Shown: piece after piece, positions 25,081 through 32,458 of the stretch
Layout: the number at the start of each line of letters is the position of its first letter
Numbering within the stretch: position 1 is the first letter of the stretch
The notes under the pieces: model-generated
Told to the model about the DNA's origin: nothing
Databases searched by the model: none
Seen by the model: only the letters and a program-made list of their open reading frames with translations
Origin: Scatosoma sp045533485
Lineage (GTDB): Bacteria; Bacillota; Clostridia; Christensenellales; Borkfalkiaceae
NCBI GenBank assembly: GCA_045533485.1
Contig: JAZSHX010000007.1
Coordinates: 1-42,089 of the forward strand
Direction of reading: 5' to 3'
DNA: 42,089 nt
Program-made: the position numbers and the translations under genes

Positions 25081-25770
25081 TCACTTTTTTTGTTTTTTGT
25101 CAAGTTTTTTGTAAATGCTTTTATAGGCAAACGCAAGAGCGACCGCTATCGAAGCAAACAGCGCGTACCAATAAACGGAGCCCATCACGTAGGGCAAGGT
25201 TTTGGAAAAACCGAACAAGCCCACGGGAGAAAAGTAGTTGACGAAAAAATACGGGAACGGCTCACCGCGGCCAAAATCCACCTGCCATATCCCCAGCACG
25301 CTGACGATAGAAAAATACGCCAAAAACGGCAAAAACGAAAGCCATATCGCGCGTTTATAATTAACGGGCTGTCTATCGATAAAAAAATCCAGCAAGGCAA
25401 GCACGGGCGTGACGGCGTGTGTCCAAATATTCGGGAGCGCCCACGGGCGGTAGTTTGCGTCGCCCGAAAACGGGGCTAGCAAAGCGCAAAACACCAAGCA
25501 GGTCATAGAAATGCTGACAATAGCGACAAAGCGCAAAAGATATAATCGTTGCATACCTGCCCCCTTGCTTTTGCGTTTTGAGAAGCAAAACACCGCCAAA
25601 AACACGTAGAGAACGCCCAGCCAAATATTCGATTGTGCCGTGAAATACATCAGCCGTGAAAAGGGGGTTGTGTAGCCGTCCGCTTGCGCTGTCAACAGCC
25701 CCAGCACCACCCCGAAAAATGCGCTGACCGCTACGGCAATTTTCATAAATTTATAAAAGCTTTTATCCAT
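25081..25770 (-). CDS. Pr6Pr-like six-helix membrane protein
   Basis: 229 residues, about six helices. FSRLMYFTAQSNIWLGVLYVFLA, WTHAVTPVLALLDFFI and the final YFFVNYFSPVGLF segments fit the Pr6Pr (FAR-17a/AIG1-like) membrane family; no function is established in bacteria. The frame extends upstream past a terminator, so the ATG at 25770 is chosen; it has little SD, and TATACT at about 25797-25802 may be its -10. The loop between helices 2 and 3 (KSKGAGMQRL) is encoded by a copy of the dispersed 14-bp motif (25551-25564). Confidence 0.7.
   Translation of the reverse strand: MDKSFYKFMKIAVAVSAFFGVVLGLLTAQADGYTTPFSRLMYFTAQSNIWLGVLYVFLAVFCFSKRKSKGAGMQRLYLLRFVAIVSISMTCLVFCALLAPFSGDANYRPWALPNIWTHAVTPVLALLDFFIDRQPVNYKRAIWLSFLPFLAYFSIVSVLGIWQVDFGRGEPFPYFFVNYFSPVGLFGFSKTLPYVMGSVYWYALFASIAVALAFAYKSIYKKLDKKQKK
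25551..25564 (-). repeat. Dispersed 14-bp motif, copy 6 (in Pr6Pr-like gene)
   Basis: GGGGGCAGGTATGC on the minus strand, preceded by GCAA and followed by AA; phase AAG GGG GCA GGT ATG CAA (Lys-Gly-Ala-Gly-Met-Gln), in a loop between helices. Confidence 0.85.
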
Positions 25771-25803
25771 ATTGTCAGTTTGCGTAAGAGAGAAAAAAGT
25801 ATA

Positions 25804-25830
25804 ACAAAAAAAACGGCCCGAAAGCCGTTT
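25804..25830 (-). terminator. Intrinsic terminator of the YfcC-type antiporter gene
   Basis: AAACGGC (25811-25817) pairs with GCCGTTT (25824-25830), loop CCGAAA. On the minus strand the stem is followed by T7. It lies 24 nt after the antiporter stop; a T-run is also present on the plus side. Confidence 0.8.
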
Positions 25831-25853
25831 TTTGTTTGTAAGTTTTTCGTTTT

Positions 25854-27311
25854 TTAATACCCGATTTGCACTGCGAAGAACAAAACAAGCAAGGTTAAGG
25901 CGAACATTAAAATTTGGAACAGCCACGTCCATTTTACCCATTTTGCGTACGATACGTTGGCAATCGAAAGCCCTATCAACAACACGGGGTTGGTGGGCAA
26001 AATTACGTCGGTAAAGCCGTCCGCCATACAGTACGTGAGCACCACGACCGTCGTGGAAATGCCCAGCGTTTGCGCTATCGGTAAAATGATAGGCATAATC
26101 AACATAATTTTCGCCGACGACGAGCCGATGAATACCTGCAAGAACAAAATCAAAAGGTAGATAAGCACTACGCACAAATACGGGCTTTTATCCTGCAAAG
26201 CGCGCACTGCCACGAACATAATCGTATCTAAAATGCCGCTTTCCGCCATAATCAATTTGACGGACGAAGCAAGGGCAATCAACGCCACCGCAGGGAGCAT
26301 TGCCATCGCGCCTACGCCAAGGTGCTTAAATACGGCTTTTTTATCGTCGCAAACCAGCAAACCGCAGATAATGCCGCCCACCAAGAAGCTGACGGCTAAA
26401 ATGGGAATTGCAAAGCCGGAAATGGCGCGGACAGTCGCGACCGACAACAGCACGACAAGCTGCACTGCAAAGAAAATCAAGTAAATTTTGAAAATGCGTT
26501 TTTCTTCGGGCGTTTCTTCGTAGCCGGACATAGAAATGGATTGACGCTTTTTTTGGTCTATCGCATAGGTGAGCGATTTTTCGGGATTTTTCGTGATTTT
26601 GCGTACGTGCAAAAGCAGGAACGCGGAAACGCACGCGTATACCATAAAGAAGAATACGATTCTCAGCCACACCCCGTCGACGATGTACGTACCTGCAAGC
26701 TCGGCTACTATCCCTACGGAAAACGGGTTGGTGATTGCCGACGAAAAGCCAAAGCACGCCGCCATCATACAAACGCCCAAGCCCGTGAGCGTATCCAAGC
26801 CCATTGAAAGCATAAATACGACAATCAAGGGAAGCAGCGTAACCAGCTCTTCAAACATACCGAAAAAACTGCCGAACGCCATAAAAATAAAGGCGGTTAC
26901 GCAAACGACAAGGCGTTTTTTCGCGGAGAATTTCGCTACCGTTTTTTGGATAATAATGCGTATGCCTTGCGTTTTCTCAAACAGGTTGAACACACCGCTC
27001 ATAATCAGCAAAAATACACTGATCATAATAATCGTCACGGCATCTTCCGACGCAAACACGCGGAAGGGCGCGGTGATGACTCGCCAAAAGGCAATGCCTT
27101 TGGTTTCTAACTGCTGATACGTGCCGTCGATAATCATACCGTCTGCGTCACGCTGATATGCGCCTTGCGGAATAAAGTTGGTTAAAATGCCGCAAAGGGC
27201 GATGATTGCCGTGAGCAAAATTACGATAAACAAAAAGGATTTTTGGTTTATTTGCGAAAACGCTTCTTGTTTTTCAGGTTTGTTTTCTATCTTTTGTGTT
27301 TGTTCTTCCAT
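25854..27311 (-). CDS. YfcC/DcuC-family antiporter, likely amino acid or dicarboxylate
   Basis: A 485-residue carrier with about 12 helices and an N-terminal soluble tail. GSFFGMFEELVTLLPLIVVFMLSMGLDTLTGLGVC and CFGFSSAITNPFSVGIVAELAG are signature segments of the YfcC branch (C4-dicarboxylate carrier superfamily, often arginine/ornithine exchange). MADGFTDVILPTNPVLLIGL closes it. Substrate is inferred from family only. AAGGTG precedes the ATG by 5 nt. The gene upstream (TVP38-PlsC fusion) is 9 nt away, so they are likely co-transcribed. Confidence 0.82.
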   Translation of the reverse strand: MEEQTQKIENKPEKQEAFSQINQKSFLFIVILLTAIIALCGILTNFIPQGAYQRDADGMIIDGTYQQLETKGIAFWRVITAPFRVFASEDAVTIIMISVFLLIMSGVFNLFEKTQGIRIIIQKTVAKFSAKKRLVVCVTAFIFMAFGSFFGMFEELVTLLPLIVVFMLSMGLDTLTGLGVCMMAACFGFSSAITNPFSVGIVAELAGTYIVDGVWLRIVFFFMVYACVSAFLLLHVRKITKNPEKSLTYAIDQKKRQSISMSGYEETPEEKRIFKIYLIFFAVQLVVLLSVATVRAISGFAIPILAVSFLVGGIICGLLVCDDKKAVFKHLGVGAMAMLPAVALIALASSVKLIMAESGILDTIMFVAVRALQDKSPYLCVVLIYLLILFLQVFIGSSSAKIMLIMPIILPIAQTLGISTTVVVLTYCMADGFTDVILPTNPVLLIGLSIANVSYAKWVKWTWLFQILMFALTLLVLFFAVQIGY

Positions 27312-27320
27312 AATCGCACC

Positions 27321-29258
27321 TTATTTTTCGCTTTCTTCTTTTAAAATGGCGCTTGCCACGTACCATATCACGCTGCTGCGTTTGTCTTCGGGTACGAAGA
27401 ACCAAATTTCCTTGCCTTCGTAAATTTCAAAGTTTTGCCCTGCGCCGAACAAAATGCGGTAGATATTTGCCATCGGGAAATGCTTTTCGATTTGTTCGCC
27501 GTCCTGCGTGCCGCAATAGGTAAGCCCCGTTCTGTCCAACACGCACTCGCCTTCGCCTGCGTGACGCGTTAAGCTATCGCCCGTTTTAGAGCCGTGGCGA
27601 AGCTCGACCTTGCTTGTCAAGCGATAATCGGGGTTGGAAACAATTTCTTCTTTAAGCTTATCCGCCTGCCATTGATACCACGAAGCGAAATTGTCGAAGG
27701 GTTTGTTTTCGTCAAAGCCGTATCTGTCGTTGAGCGTATATGCCTTACCGCAGGCGTTACAGGTGATCGTATGCCCTTTGGCTGCAAGCGAACAAATTGC
27801 GCCGCAATCGGGGCAGCGGAACAGGATATTTTCCAGCCCTTCCGCCAGCTTTTTCGATTTGTAATGCACTTCGGGATGTTGTGCAAGCCAAGCGAACTCG
27901 TCGTAATAAAGCGCGCCGTCAATGCGGTTTTGCAGCTCTTCCAAGGAAAGCGTTTTCACTTCTTCCTGCGTCAACAGCTGTTTGAATTCGGCTTCCACGA
28001 AGCTGCCCTTGCGCACGCCGTTGCCCCATTTGGGATCACATAAATAATCGCCGCACAAATGCACCGTGTACACTGGCACGCCCATACGCTGGATAAAGCG
28101 GTAGGTGGTGTCTTGTATGCCTTCAAACTTGCCAACGGTGGAAAGCCGCGCTTCGGGCATCATCGCAAGTACGCCGCCGTCTTGAATTACGCTGAGCGCG
28201 TTTTTCGCGTTTTCCAAATCGCTTGCGAACATACTCTTGGGAATACAGCCCACGCGATGCAACACGCGGCGCAAAAAGTTATGATAAAAATACAATCTTG
28301 CCGTGATAAATTGCGGACGGTATTTACGTAAAATACGACCAGCGTACACGAAATCGACAAAAGAGCCGTGGTTGCAAAGCACGATTGCCGGCTTTTCTAT
28401 TTCCCCGACCGTGTTTTTTAAGCGGATTTTGATTTTCGTATCAAAGGCAAGCACGGTGTAGAACGCCGCAAGCGCGAAAAGCACTCTATCGGGCTTTCTG
28501 GGGCGGTTGTCCTTTTGGTTGCGCTTTTTCATATAGTTGTTGATTGCGGCGAATACCTGCGATTTTTTACAGAACAGTACAATGATTGCCGCAATCAAAA
28601 CCGCGAAAATAACCGCCGATAAAATCCAGCTTGCCGCCATCGCCAAATGCCCCAAGCCAACGCCGATTAAAATGGACGGGATTGCCCCGACGGTGGTTAA
28701 AAATATGTATTTGGGATAGCGAATATCCAAGGACGCCGCAAATAAGCAAATTAAGCCGTACGGGATTGCCGGCAGGAAATACAAAATGAATACGATAAGC
28801 GCAATGCGTTTGGATTTGCGCGCGTAGTCGAAATCAAATTCGGCGTTAGTGGAGAAATATTCGGTCAAGCGTTGGCCGTAAATTTTATACAGCACGAACA
28901 GCACGGTATTACCCACGAACACGCCGCAAATGCAAATTAAACCGCCTTTCCAAATACCAAAGCTTATGCCTGCCATCACTTGCACGGGTTCAGCAGGAAT
29001 AAAGGTCAAAACTACCTGCAACATGGAAAGACAGCCAAAGCCAACCCAGCCGCGCCAGCCAAGCCCAGAAAGCTGGTCCTGCACTTCTTCTTTCGTCACG
29101 TCGTCCTTGAAAAGTTCTTTTAATATTTGTACGTTGTCACCGGAGAAAAGGAAAAACAAAGTCAACGCGAACAGGACGAGCACGCCCAGCCCCGTGAAAA
29201 TTTTTCTCTTTATCTTTCTGCTCGGTTTTTTCGTTGTCGTTTGCGTCAATATAAGCAC
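27321..29258 (-). CDS. TVP38/DedA-like and PlsC-like acyltransferase fusion
   Basis: 645 residues with four parts. Residues 20-40: one helix. About 70-230: TVP38/TMEM64 (SNARE-associated/DedA superfamily) domain with FIPAEPVQVMAGISFGIWKGG and FLPAIPYGLICLFAA. About 260-450: PlsC-like acyltransferase with NHGSFVD (the HX4D motif, His297/Asp302) and MPEARLSTVGK in place of FPEGTRS. About 480-505: zinc ribbon, CPDCG and CNACG; a C-terminal domain follows. DedA relatives are lipid scramblases or transporters, so the fusion could couple lipid acylation to flipping. GTG start at 29258 (or TTG 9 nt on); SD AAGG or AGGTG. Confidence 0.78.
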   Translation of the reverse strand: MLILTQTTTKKPSRKIKRKIFTGLGVLVLFALTLFFLFSGDNVQILKELFKDDVTKEEVQDQLSGLGWRGWVGFGCLSMLQVVLTFIPAEPVQVMAGISFGIWKGGLICICGVFVGNTVLFVLYKIYGQRLTEYFSTNAEFDFDYARKSKRIALIVFILYFLPAIPYGLICLFAASLDIRYPKYIFLTTVGAIPSILIGVGLGHLAMAASWILSAVIFAVLIAAIIVLFCKKSQVFAAINNYMKKRNQKDNRPRKPDRVLFALAAFYTVLAFDTKIKIRLKNTVGEIEKPAIVLCNHGSFVDFVYAGRILRKYRPQFITARLYFYHNFLRRVLHRVGCIPKSMFASDLENAKNALSVIQDGGVLAMMPEARLSTVGKFEGIQDTTYRFIQRMGVPVYTVHLCGDYLCDPKWGNGVRKGSFVEAEFKQLLTQEEVKTLSLEELQNRIDGALYYDEFAWLAQHPEVHYKSKKLAEGLENILFRCPDCGAICSLAAKGHTITCNACGKAYTLNDRYGFDENKPFDNFASWYQWQADKLKEEIVSNPDYRLTSKVELRHGSKTGDSLTRHAGEGECVLDRTGLTYCGTQDGEQIEKHFPMANIYRILFGAGQNFEIYEGKEIWFFVPEDKRSSVIWYVASAILKEESEK

Positions 29259-29317
29259 CTTTACCTTGTTTGATTTTAGTATAAGGGAACGCGCGCCGCC
29301 ACACGCGCGTTTGTTTA

Positions 29318-29347
29318 ATTATACTATAATTAAGGTATATCCGTCAA
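29318..29347 (-). promoter_or_regulatory. Promoter of the TVP38-PlsC/YfcC unit
   Basis: Minus strand: TTGACG (29347-29342), 18 bp, TATAAT (29323-29318). A GC-rich palindromic stretch follows in the leader (GCGCGCCGCCACACGCGCG, 29291-29309). Confidence 0.7.
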
Positions 29348-29420
29348 GTGTTTTTTTCTTTTTTCGTCTTATTGCCATAAAATCGTATGATTTGCACAAA
29401 AAAATTAGTATATTTTTATG

Positions 29421-29449
29421 AAAAATACGACGGTTTTTATACCGTCGTA
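29421..29449 (-). terminator. Intrinsic terminator of the amidase-like gene
   Basis: TACGACGGT (29426-29434), loop TTTTAT, ACCGTCGTA (29441-29449), perfect 9 bp. TTTTTCAT follows on the minus strand. It lies 80 nt after the stop codon. Confidence 0.75.
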
Positions 29450-29492
29450 GCATCGTTTTTTGGTTGGTTTTGGCGATTTTGCACTGTTTTTT

Positions 29493-29527
29493 GGGTTTTT
29501 TAGGGTGTTTTTCGGGGATTTTAGGGG
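29493..29527 (+). other. Possible G-quadruplex motif
   Basis: Four G-runs on the plus strand: GGG (29493), GGG (29503), GGGG (29514) and GGGG (29524), with loops of 7, 8 and 6 nt. It lies just after the stop of the minus-strand amidase gene, on the non-transcript strand. Only a pattern. Confidence 0.35.
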
Positions 29528-29529
29528 TT

Positions 29530-30036
29530 TTAAGGCACTCTTGCGCCCAAAATATGGATACAGCGCAAGCGTTCAAAGGAATAGCTTGTGATCGGGCGGT
29601 TGAACGCGTCGTTGGTGTGCGCCGCGACAAGCGGTGTGTCCCCTTGAAATCCAACGACCACGGGCGTGTGATAAAAATCCCCCGTCGCCCTGCCGAACTG
29701 CACGAAGTCGCCGATACGCAGTTGATTTTGCGCCACTTCTACAGCAAAAGGACCTGCGCCGTTCCCTATGCCTGCGCTCTTTTCGTTGTTTATCAAGAAA
29801 TTGTAGAAATACTCTACGCCCGTCCACGCCGCCGCCCTATCTTCGGGAGAGATGTAATACCAGCCCAAATCGGGGGTGTAGTTTTGCTGGGGCGCGCCTG
29901 CGAACAGGCATTGTGAAGCGAAGTTGGTGCAATCACCGCCAAGACGGGAAAAATCCATATAGGCAGGGTTTCGTGAAAACGCCCACTTTTTTGCGTACGC
30001 CACGGCGGCTTGGCGGTCATAAGCGATAATTCTCAT
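29530..30036 (-). CDS. Amidase_6-like (putative amidase domain) protein
   Basis: 168 residues. YDRQAAVAYAKKWAFSRNPAYMDFSRLGGDCTNFASQCLFAG is the hallmark of the Amidase_6 domain; the Cys in GGDCTNF is the likely nucleophile and the His in FYHTPVVVGF the base, as in NlpC/P60-like folds. In many Clostridia such domains process cell-wall or spore-cortex peptides, but here there is no signal peptide or wall-binding domain. A longer reading starts inside the previous gene's terminator, so the ATG at 30036 is chosen; it has no clear SD. Confidence 0.75.
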   Translation of the reverse strand: MRIIAYDRQAAVAYAKKWAFSRNPAYMDFSRLGGDCTNFASQCLFAGAPQQNYTPDLGWYYISPEDRAAAWTGVEYFYNFLINNEKSAGIGNGAGPFAVEVAQNQLRIGDFVQFGRATGDFYHTPVVVGFQGDTPLVAAHTNDAFNRPITSYSFERLRCIHILGARVP

Positions 30037-30071
30037 GCTATATCGTATGCGACGCTTTGGAAATGGGTGCA

Positions 30072-30108
30072 TAAAAATTATGCGGAGAAGTTTTTGGCTT
30101 CTCCGCAT
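30072..30108 (-). terminator. Intrinsic terminator of the symporter-ior-ACT operon
   Basis: ATGCGGAGAAG (30080-30090), loop of 7, CTTCTCCGCAT (30098-30108), perfect 11 bp; AATTTTTATG follows on the minus strand. It lies 72 nt after the ACT gene stop. Confidence 0.88.
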
Positions 30109-30180
30109 ATTGATTAGATTTGGTTTTTGCCCTTTGGCGCAAGGTCAACGCCGTATTGCGCCGTGTTTTGTAGCCAAAAA

Positions 30181-30567
30181 TTATAAGCCGAAAGCTTTGG
30201 ACGCTTTATCCAAATCGTCCGTCTTCATCACGATAGACGCCACGTCGCCTTTGATGGTCAAGCCGTACATATATTCTACGTTGATTTCCTTTTCGGCAAT
30301 GACTTTGAGCATCGTTTGCAAGCTGCCAGGGCTGTGGGGTACGTCAACAATCAAAACGTCGGTGAGCATGGAAGAAAATCCTGCTTGGAACAACTTTTCT
30401 TTGCCTACTTCGGGCTTGTCGACAATCAAGCGGAGCAAACCGTATTCCGTCGTGTCCGCAAGCGAAAGCGATTGAATGTTGACTTGGTTTTCTTTTAACA
30501 CTTGCAACACTTCGCCAAGACGGCCTTGTTTGTTTTCAATGAAAACGGATAATTGTTTTTCAATCAT
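30181..30567 (-). CDS. Tandem ACT-domain protein
   Basis: 128 residues containing two ACT domains: QLSVFIENKQGRLGEVLQVLKENQVNIQSLSLADT (first) and VLIVDVPHSPGSLQTMLKVIAEKEINVEYMYGL (second). ACT domains bind amino acids. This stand-alone type is often found beside phenylacetate-CoA ligase and indolepyruvate oxidoreductase genes, as here, so it probably senses an aromatic amino acid. It is the last gene of the operon (16-nt gap), followed by a strong terminator. Confidence 0.85.
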   Translation of the reverse strand: MIEKQLSVFIENKQGRLGEVLQVLKENQVNIQSLSLADTTEYGLLRLIVDKPEVGKEKLFQAGFSSMLTDVLIVDVPHSPGSLQTMLKVIAEKEINVEYMYGLTIKGDVASIVMKTDDLDKASKAFGL

Positions 30568-30583
30568 GATTTTTTTCTCCTTA

Positions 30584-31882
30584 TCAATCGTATTTTCTCT
30601 TATCCATCACGTGCACTGCCTTGCCTTCGCTACGTTTGAGCGAACCGGGCTGTACGATGGTGATTTTTGCGTTTAATCCAAGCGCTTGCGAAATGGCGTG
30701 CCCGATTTTCTTGGTTACGCGTTCGATACCCCTGATTTCGTCCGTGTAATACGCCGTGTTGAGCTCTACTTGAATTTCCATCGTGTCCAAATTGTTGACT
30801 CTGTCCACGATAATCATATAGTGGGGAGTTACTTCTTCTACGTCGACAAGCGCCGCTTCTACCTGCGAAGGGAATACGTTTACGCCGCGGATAATCAGCA
30901 TATCGTCCGATCTGCCCTTGAAACGGGAGATACGCGCGCTGGTTCTGCCGCAGCTGCACGCTTCGTGCGTGATGGAAGTTAAGTCCTTGGTGCGGTAGCG
31001 GATAAGGGGCAGACCTTCTTTTGTGAGCGTGGTGAACACGAGTTCGCCCGTTTCGCCGTCGGGTACGCCTTTGAGCGTTTTGGGATCGACGATTTCGGGA
31101 TAGAAATGGTCTTCGCAAACGTGCAAGCCAGCGTGTGCATCGCAATCGCAAGCAACGCCCGGGCCCATAATTTCGCTTAAACCGTAAATGTCGTACGCTT
31201 TGATATTCAAGCGTTTTTCAATTTCCAAACGCATTTTTTCTGTCCAAGGCTCTGCGCCGCAAATCGCCGATTTTAACTTGATTTTGTCAAGCAGTCCTTC
31301 ACTTTCCAGCACTTCGGAAATATGCAACAAATAGGACGGCGTGCAGGCGATTGCCGTTGCGCCGAAATCCACCATCATCGTGGTGAGCTTTTTGGAGTTG
31401 CCCGTGGACATAGGTACTACCATTGCGCCGATTTTCTCCGCGCCGTTATGCGCGCCCAAACCGCCCGTGAACAAGCCGTAGCCGTATGCGATTTGAATGA
31501 TATCTTCTCTGCCTACGCCTGCCATCGTCATACAGCGCGCAACGCATTCCGCCCAAATGTCCAAATCGCGGCGGGTGTAGCCAACTACCGTTGCTTTACC
31601 CGTCGTGCCTGAGCTTGCGTGCACGCGCACAATGGAAGATTGCGGCACGGCGAACAAGCCGAACGGATAGGTATCGCGCAAGTCGTCCTTGGTCGTGAAA
31701 GGCAATTTTTCGATGTCTTCAATGCCTTTAATGTCCCACGGCGTTAAGCCCACCGCTTGCATTTTCTTGCGGTAAAATTCTACGTTGTGGTACACGTAAT
31801 CGACAAGCTTTCTAAGCCGTGCGCTTTGTAAATTGCGCATTTCATCGTGCGACATACATTCTTTCGTTTGGTTCCAAATCAT
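30584..31882 (-). CDS. Phenylacetate-CoA ligase family protein, copy 1
   Basis: 432 residues of the AMP-forming arylacetate-CoA ligase family. AMP-binding loop VHASSGTTGKATVVGYT (about 87-103, with Ala for the usual Pro), YGLSEIMGPGV, and the C-terminal SRFKGRSDDMLIIRGVNVFPSQVE hinge. It converts an arylacetate to its CoA thioester, or runs in reverse. The paralogue at 34197 has the same length and motifs. Between iorB (15 nt) and the ACT gene. Confidence 0.88.
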   Translation of the reverse strand: MIWNQTKECMSHDEMRNLQSARLRKLVDYVYHNVEFYRKKMQAVGLTPWDIKGIEDIEKLPFTTKDDLRDTYPFGLFAVPQSSIVRVHASSGTTGKATVVGYTRRDLDIWAECVARCMTMAGVGREDIIQIAYGYGLFTGGLGAHNGAEKIGAMVVPMSTGNSKKLTTMMVDFGATAIACTPSYLLHISEVLESEGLLDKIKLKSAICGAEPWTEKMRLEIEKRLNIKAYDIYGLSEIMGPGVACDCDAHAGLHVCEDHFYPEIVDPKTLKGVPDGETGELVFTTLTKEGLPLIRYRTKDLTSITHEACSCGRTSARISRFKGRSDDMLIIRGVNVFPSQVEAALVDVEEVTPHYMIIVDRVNNLDTMEIQVELNTAYYTDEIRGIERVTKKIGHAISQALGLNAKITIVQPGSLKRSEGKAVHVMDKRKYD

Positions 31883-31897
31883 CGTTTTGTGCTCCCT

Positions 31898-32458
31898 TTA
31901 ATTATTATAGCCCTTTTCAAAGGCAAGGGTGTTGATTTCAACCGTTTTGGGCGGTACGGTGGAGCGCAAGACTTCCAACCATTGCTCTTTGGAAAATTCC
32001 ATATGCTTTGCCGCCAAGCCCAAAACTACGGAGTTGAGCACCTTGGTGTTGCCCACTTCTTTGGCGATTGCATCGCCGTTGATCGCGTACACGGTGTACT
32101 CCTTTTGTAAATTTTCTAAAATATTTTCGGGATATTCCGCCGCCCCGACCGTGACGGTCATAGGATCGATACGGCAATCGTTTACCACGATTACGCCGTC
32201 CTTTTTTAAGAAGTGCGCGTAGCGGAGCGCTTCCAAACGCTCAAACGCCAAAAGCACGTCTACGTCCCCTTCTTCTACCGTGGGTTCGCTTACCTTTTGA
32301 CCGTAGCGCACGTAGGTGACTACGCTGCCGCCGCGTTGCGCCATACCGTGCACTTCGCTGAGTTTTACGTCGTATCCAGCGTTCAGCGCCGTTTTACCTA
32401 TAATTCTGCTGGTGAGCAAGGTGCCTTGACCGCCCACGCCTACTACCATAATATTCAT
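31898..32458 (-). CDS. iorB: Indolepyruvate ferredoxin oxidoreductase, beta subunit
   Basis: 186 residues of the pyruvate-oxidoreductase gamma-type domain: VVGVGGQGTLLTSRIIGKTALNAGYDVKLSEVHGMAQRGGSVVTYVRYG. It is the small subunit of the two-subunit enzyme that oxidatively decarboxylates arylpyruvates to aryl-acetyl-CoA with ferredoxin, or the reverse. Its ATG overlaps the iorA stop by 1 nt (TAATG), indicating coupled translation. Confidence 0.92.
   Translation of the reverse strand: MNIMVVGVGGQGTLLTSRIIGKTALNAGYDVKLSEVHGMAQRGGSVVTYVRYGQKVSEPTVEEGDVDVLLAFERLEALRYAHFLKKDGVIVVNDCRIDPMTVTVGAAEYPENILENLQKEYTVYAINGDAIAKEVGNTKVLNSVVLGLAAKHMEFSKEQWLEVLRSTVPPKTVEINTLAFEKGYNN

Noticed and set aside
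25771..26175. Upstream extension of the Pr6Pr-like frame
   Set aside because: It overlaps the antiporter gene in another frame and crosses a terminator.
29319..29654. 111-residue Lys-rich frame
   Set aside because: Overlaps the amidase gene, the terminator and the promoter region; composition follows A/T runs.
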